45,367 bases of DNA from Nitrospirota bacterium (GTDB lineage Bacteria > Nitrospirota > Nitrospiria > JACQBW01). Below the pieces are notes generated by a model. It was not told the DNA's origin and ran no database searches. It saw nothing but the letters and a program-made list of their open reading frames with translations. Made by a program: the position numbers and the translations under genes. The stretch lies in assembly GCA_016178585.1 (NCBI GenBank), contig JACOTA010000045.1:1-45367 (forward strand), read 5' to 3'. How positions within the stretch are numbered: the stretch's first letter is position 1; every line of letters begins with the position of its first letter. Positions 44,177 through 45,367 of the stretch are shown piece after piece.

Positions 44177-44407
44177 ATGATTCAAGAGCTTGAAATGGTA
44201 GTTCTCACACATGATATTCCAGAACATGGCCTTCAGCAAGGAGATATCGGAGCCGTTGTCCATCTTTATTCAGATAAAAAAGGATTTGAAGTGGAATTTG
44301 TAACGGCCGAAGGAAAAACTGTGGCTGTTTTGACCTTAAATGAAACTGACGTGCGCTCCTTAAATCGGGGAGAGATACTCCATGTCAGGAATCTAGCCGC
44401 CGCCTGA
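44177..44407 (+). CDS. DUF4926-like protein
   Basis: 76 residues from ATG 44177, which has AAGGAG 6 bases upstream. An upstream in-frame ATG at 44153 overlaps the previous stop but lacks a site. The sequence (ELEMVVLTHDIPEHGLQQGDIGAVVHLY…FEVEFVTAEG) has the SH3-like pattern of DUF4926, including GxxGxVV and VEF. Partner of the DUF6883 gene. Confidence 0.7.
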   Translation: MIQELEMVVLTHDIPEHGLQQGDIGAVVHLYSDKKGFEVEFVTAEGKTVAVLTLNETDVRSLNRGEILHVRNLAAA

Positions 44408-44608
44408 AAAGAAAAAGAAGTTTTTTGACTAGCACCTGCTTCCAGAAGTCCACAGGTTTGGCATCTCACATTTCACCCAACCTTACATCGGCATACCTCA
44501 ATCCGGCTGCGTTTGACCGTTTCCAATCTGTAAGATAACCTTAATGTTATAAAACGCCAAAAGTCCGAAATCACAAGTGAGCGAATGTCAGGAGGGAGGT
44601 CGCCGGTC

Positions 44609-45220
44609 ATGAAATATGTCATTTTTTCTGTAATACTGTTCCCAGCCATAGTTTTTGCAGCAGACTTCCAAAATATTTCAGATAAGGATTCTAATTTAAA
44701 GTCGGGTTTAGTCTACGGGAAGGACCACTCCTTTTTTATTGATAATCCGGAGGGATGGATTCTAGATAATACACAAGGAAAAGAATTTGGTCTGTTGGCT
44801 GTATTATATCCAAAAGGATCTTCATTTAAGTCTGCAGAATCCGTAATGTATGAAAATATTGCAACCAAATCACCTGAAAGAGGAAATAATATTGAAGAAA
44901 TTATGAGGTTAGACAAACTAAAATTTCAAAAAGGTAAACCAGAGATGCGTGTTTCAGTTGGGAATGATATTGTCACTCAAGATAAAAAAAATGCAAAGGT
45001 ACTCATTTTTTCTGGAGATAATCTGGGAATTCAAACAAATGAAGCTGTTGCTTATATTGATGAGACAAAAATAGTAGTCCTATTAGTATTAAGTTCACAA
45101 TCTGAAATGTCTTTTAAAAAGGCGTATCCAGATTTTCAAAAACTCGTATCTTCATATGGTTTCTTCACGGATCAAGTTCAGTTTTCAAAGGAAAATAAGA
45201 ATTCAAAACCAATCAAATAA
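44609..45220 (+). CDS. exported protein of unknown function
   Basis: 203 residues from ATG 44609, with GGAGGT 8 bases upstream; an ATG at 44585 is also in frame but not placed after a site. A signal peptide (KYVIFSVILFPAIVFAAD) is followed by a soluble domain with DNPEGWILDNTQGKEFGLLAVLYPKG, a pattern seen in small periplasmic proteins. Markedly A/T-richer than the genes to the left. No known catalytic motif. Confidence 0.7.
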   Translation: MKYVIFSVILFPAIVFAADFQNISDKDSNLKSGLVYGKDHSFFIDNPEGWILDNTQGKEFGLLAVLYPKGSSFKSAESVMYENIATKSPERGNNIEEIMRLDKLKFQKGKPEMRVSVGNDIVTQDKKNAKVLIFSGDNLGIQTNEAVAYIDETKIVVLLVLSSQSEMSFKKAYPDFQKLVSSYGFFTDQVQFSKENKNSKPIK

Positions 45221-45238
45221 CTTTCATTTTATGGCTCC

Positions 45239-45367
45239 TCAGCAGAATTTGTGGGTTGTTTCCGGTTCTGGCAGATTACCAAGTGTATGATATAAGGCGA
45301 TTTGTAGGTTTTCTACCGACCGAAAACCGTATGCTTTTCTCATGGTCAGTTTCGCCTTGAGGTTAAA
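45239..45367 (-). mobile_element. 3' end of an ISL3-like transposase gene, cut by window edge
   Basis: Minus-strand frame entering from the right edge encodes 42 residues (KLTMRKAYGFRSVENLQIAL, then YHTLGNLPEPETTHKFC) and stops at TGA 45239-45241. The 'TxRKxYGFR…ALYHxLGxLPEPExTH(R/K)F' tail is typical of ISL3-family transposases. The rest lies outside the window. Confidence 0.75.

Overview
The window looks like a chromosomal contig from a free-living Gram-negative bacterium. The gene set (a pilB-pilT-pilC-pilS-pilR pilus cluster, PilZ proteins, ferrochelatase plus oxygen-independent coproporphyrinogen oxidase, a DUF512 radical-SAM protein followed by aroE, and a NorQ/NorD-type ATPase/VWA pair) reminds me of Nitrospirota or a related deep lineage. 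That placement comes from memory of gene content, not from a search. I see no rRNA or tRNA gene.

Region 1 (1-11131) is a defence region. A MazE/AbrB-Doc toxin-antitoxin pair lies on the minus strand. Next to it is a broken C-terminal remnant of a WYL-domain regulator, then a complete type I-C CRISPR-Cas locus in the order cas5c-cas8c(-internal cas11c)-cas7c-cas3-cas4-cas1-cas2. A leader and an array of 20 identical 37-bp repeats with 19 spacers (9313-10712) follow. Cas3 sits between cas7 and cas4, not at the head of the operon as is usual. Cas8c contains an in-frame internal start with a strong ribosome binding site that should produce the small subunit Cas11c. A PilZ gene abuts the distal end of the array.

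Region 2 (11223-20521) holds a minus-strand NorQ/NorD-like pair (MoxR-type AAA+ ATPase and VWA protein), whose ATPase appears to lack a canonical start codon. Divergent from it is a plus-strand series: a DUF3386 protein, a TPR protein, a small unknown protein, two exported BNR beta-propeller proteins, hemH and a DUF971 protein.

Region 3 (20582-33601) is mostly core. It has a periplasmic metallo-beta-lactamase-fold protein, a PpiC-type foldase, a PilZ protein, pgsA, a DUF512 radical-SAM protein, aroE and the type IV pilus assembly/regulation cluster pilBTCSR.

Region 4 (33598-40882) carries small stress or metabolic genes (GNAT, OsmC, ACT), an MscS fragment without its membrane part, a glutamine-synthetase-like/SDR/aldehyde-dehydrogenase operon that may convert an amine or amino alcohol, and hemN.

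Region 5 (40883-45367) is accessory. A DUF104-PIN toxin-antitoxin module, a short secreted-like ORF and an 80-bp duplication are bracketed by two copies of a ~140-bp inverted-repeat element. Then come a predicted nucleotidyltransferase, a DUF6883/DUF4926 gene pair, an exported unknown protein and the 3' end of an ISL3-like transposase.

The ~140-bp element occurs four times in the same orientation (22310, 23341, 40928, 42542). It has MITE-like features, and it supplies a stop codon to one gene and lies directly against the start of another.
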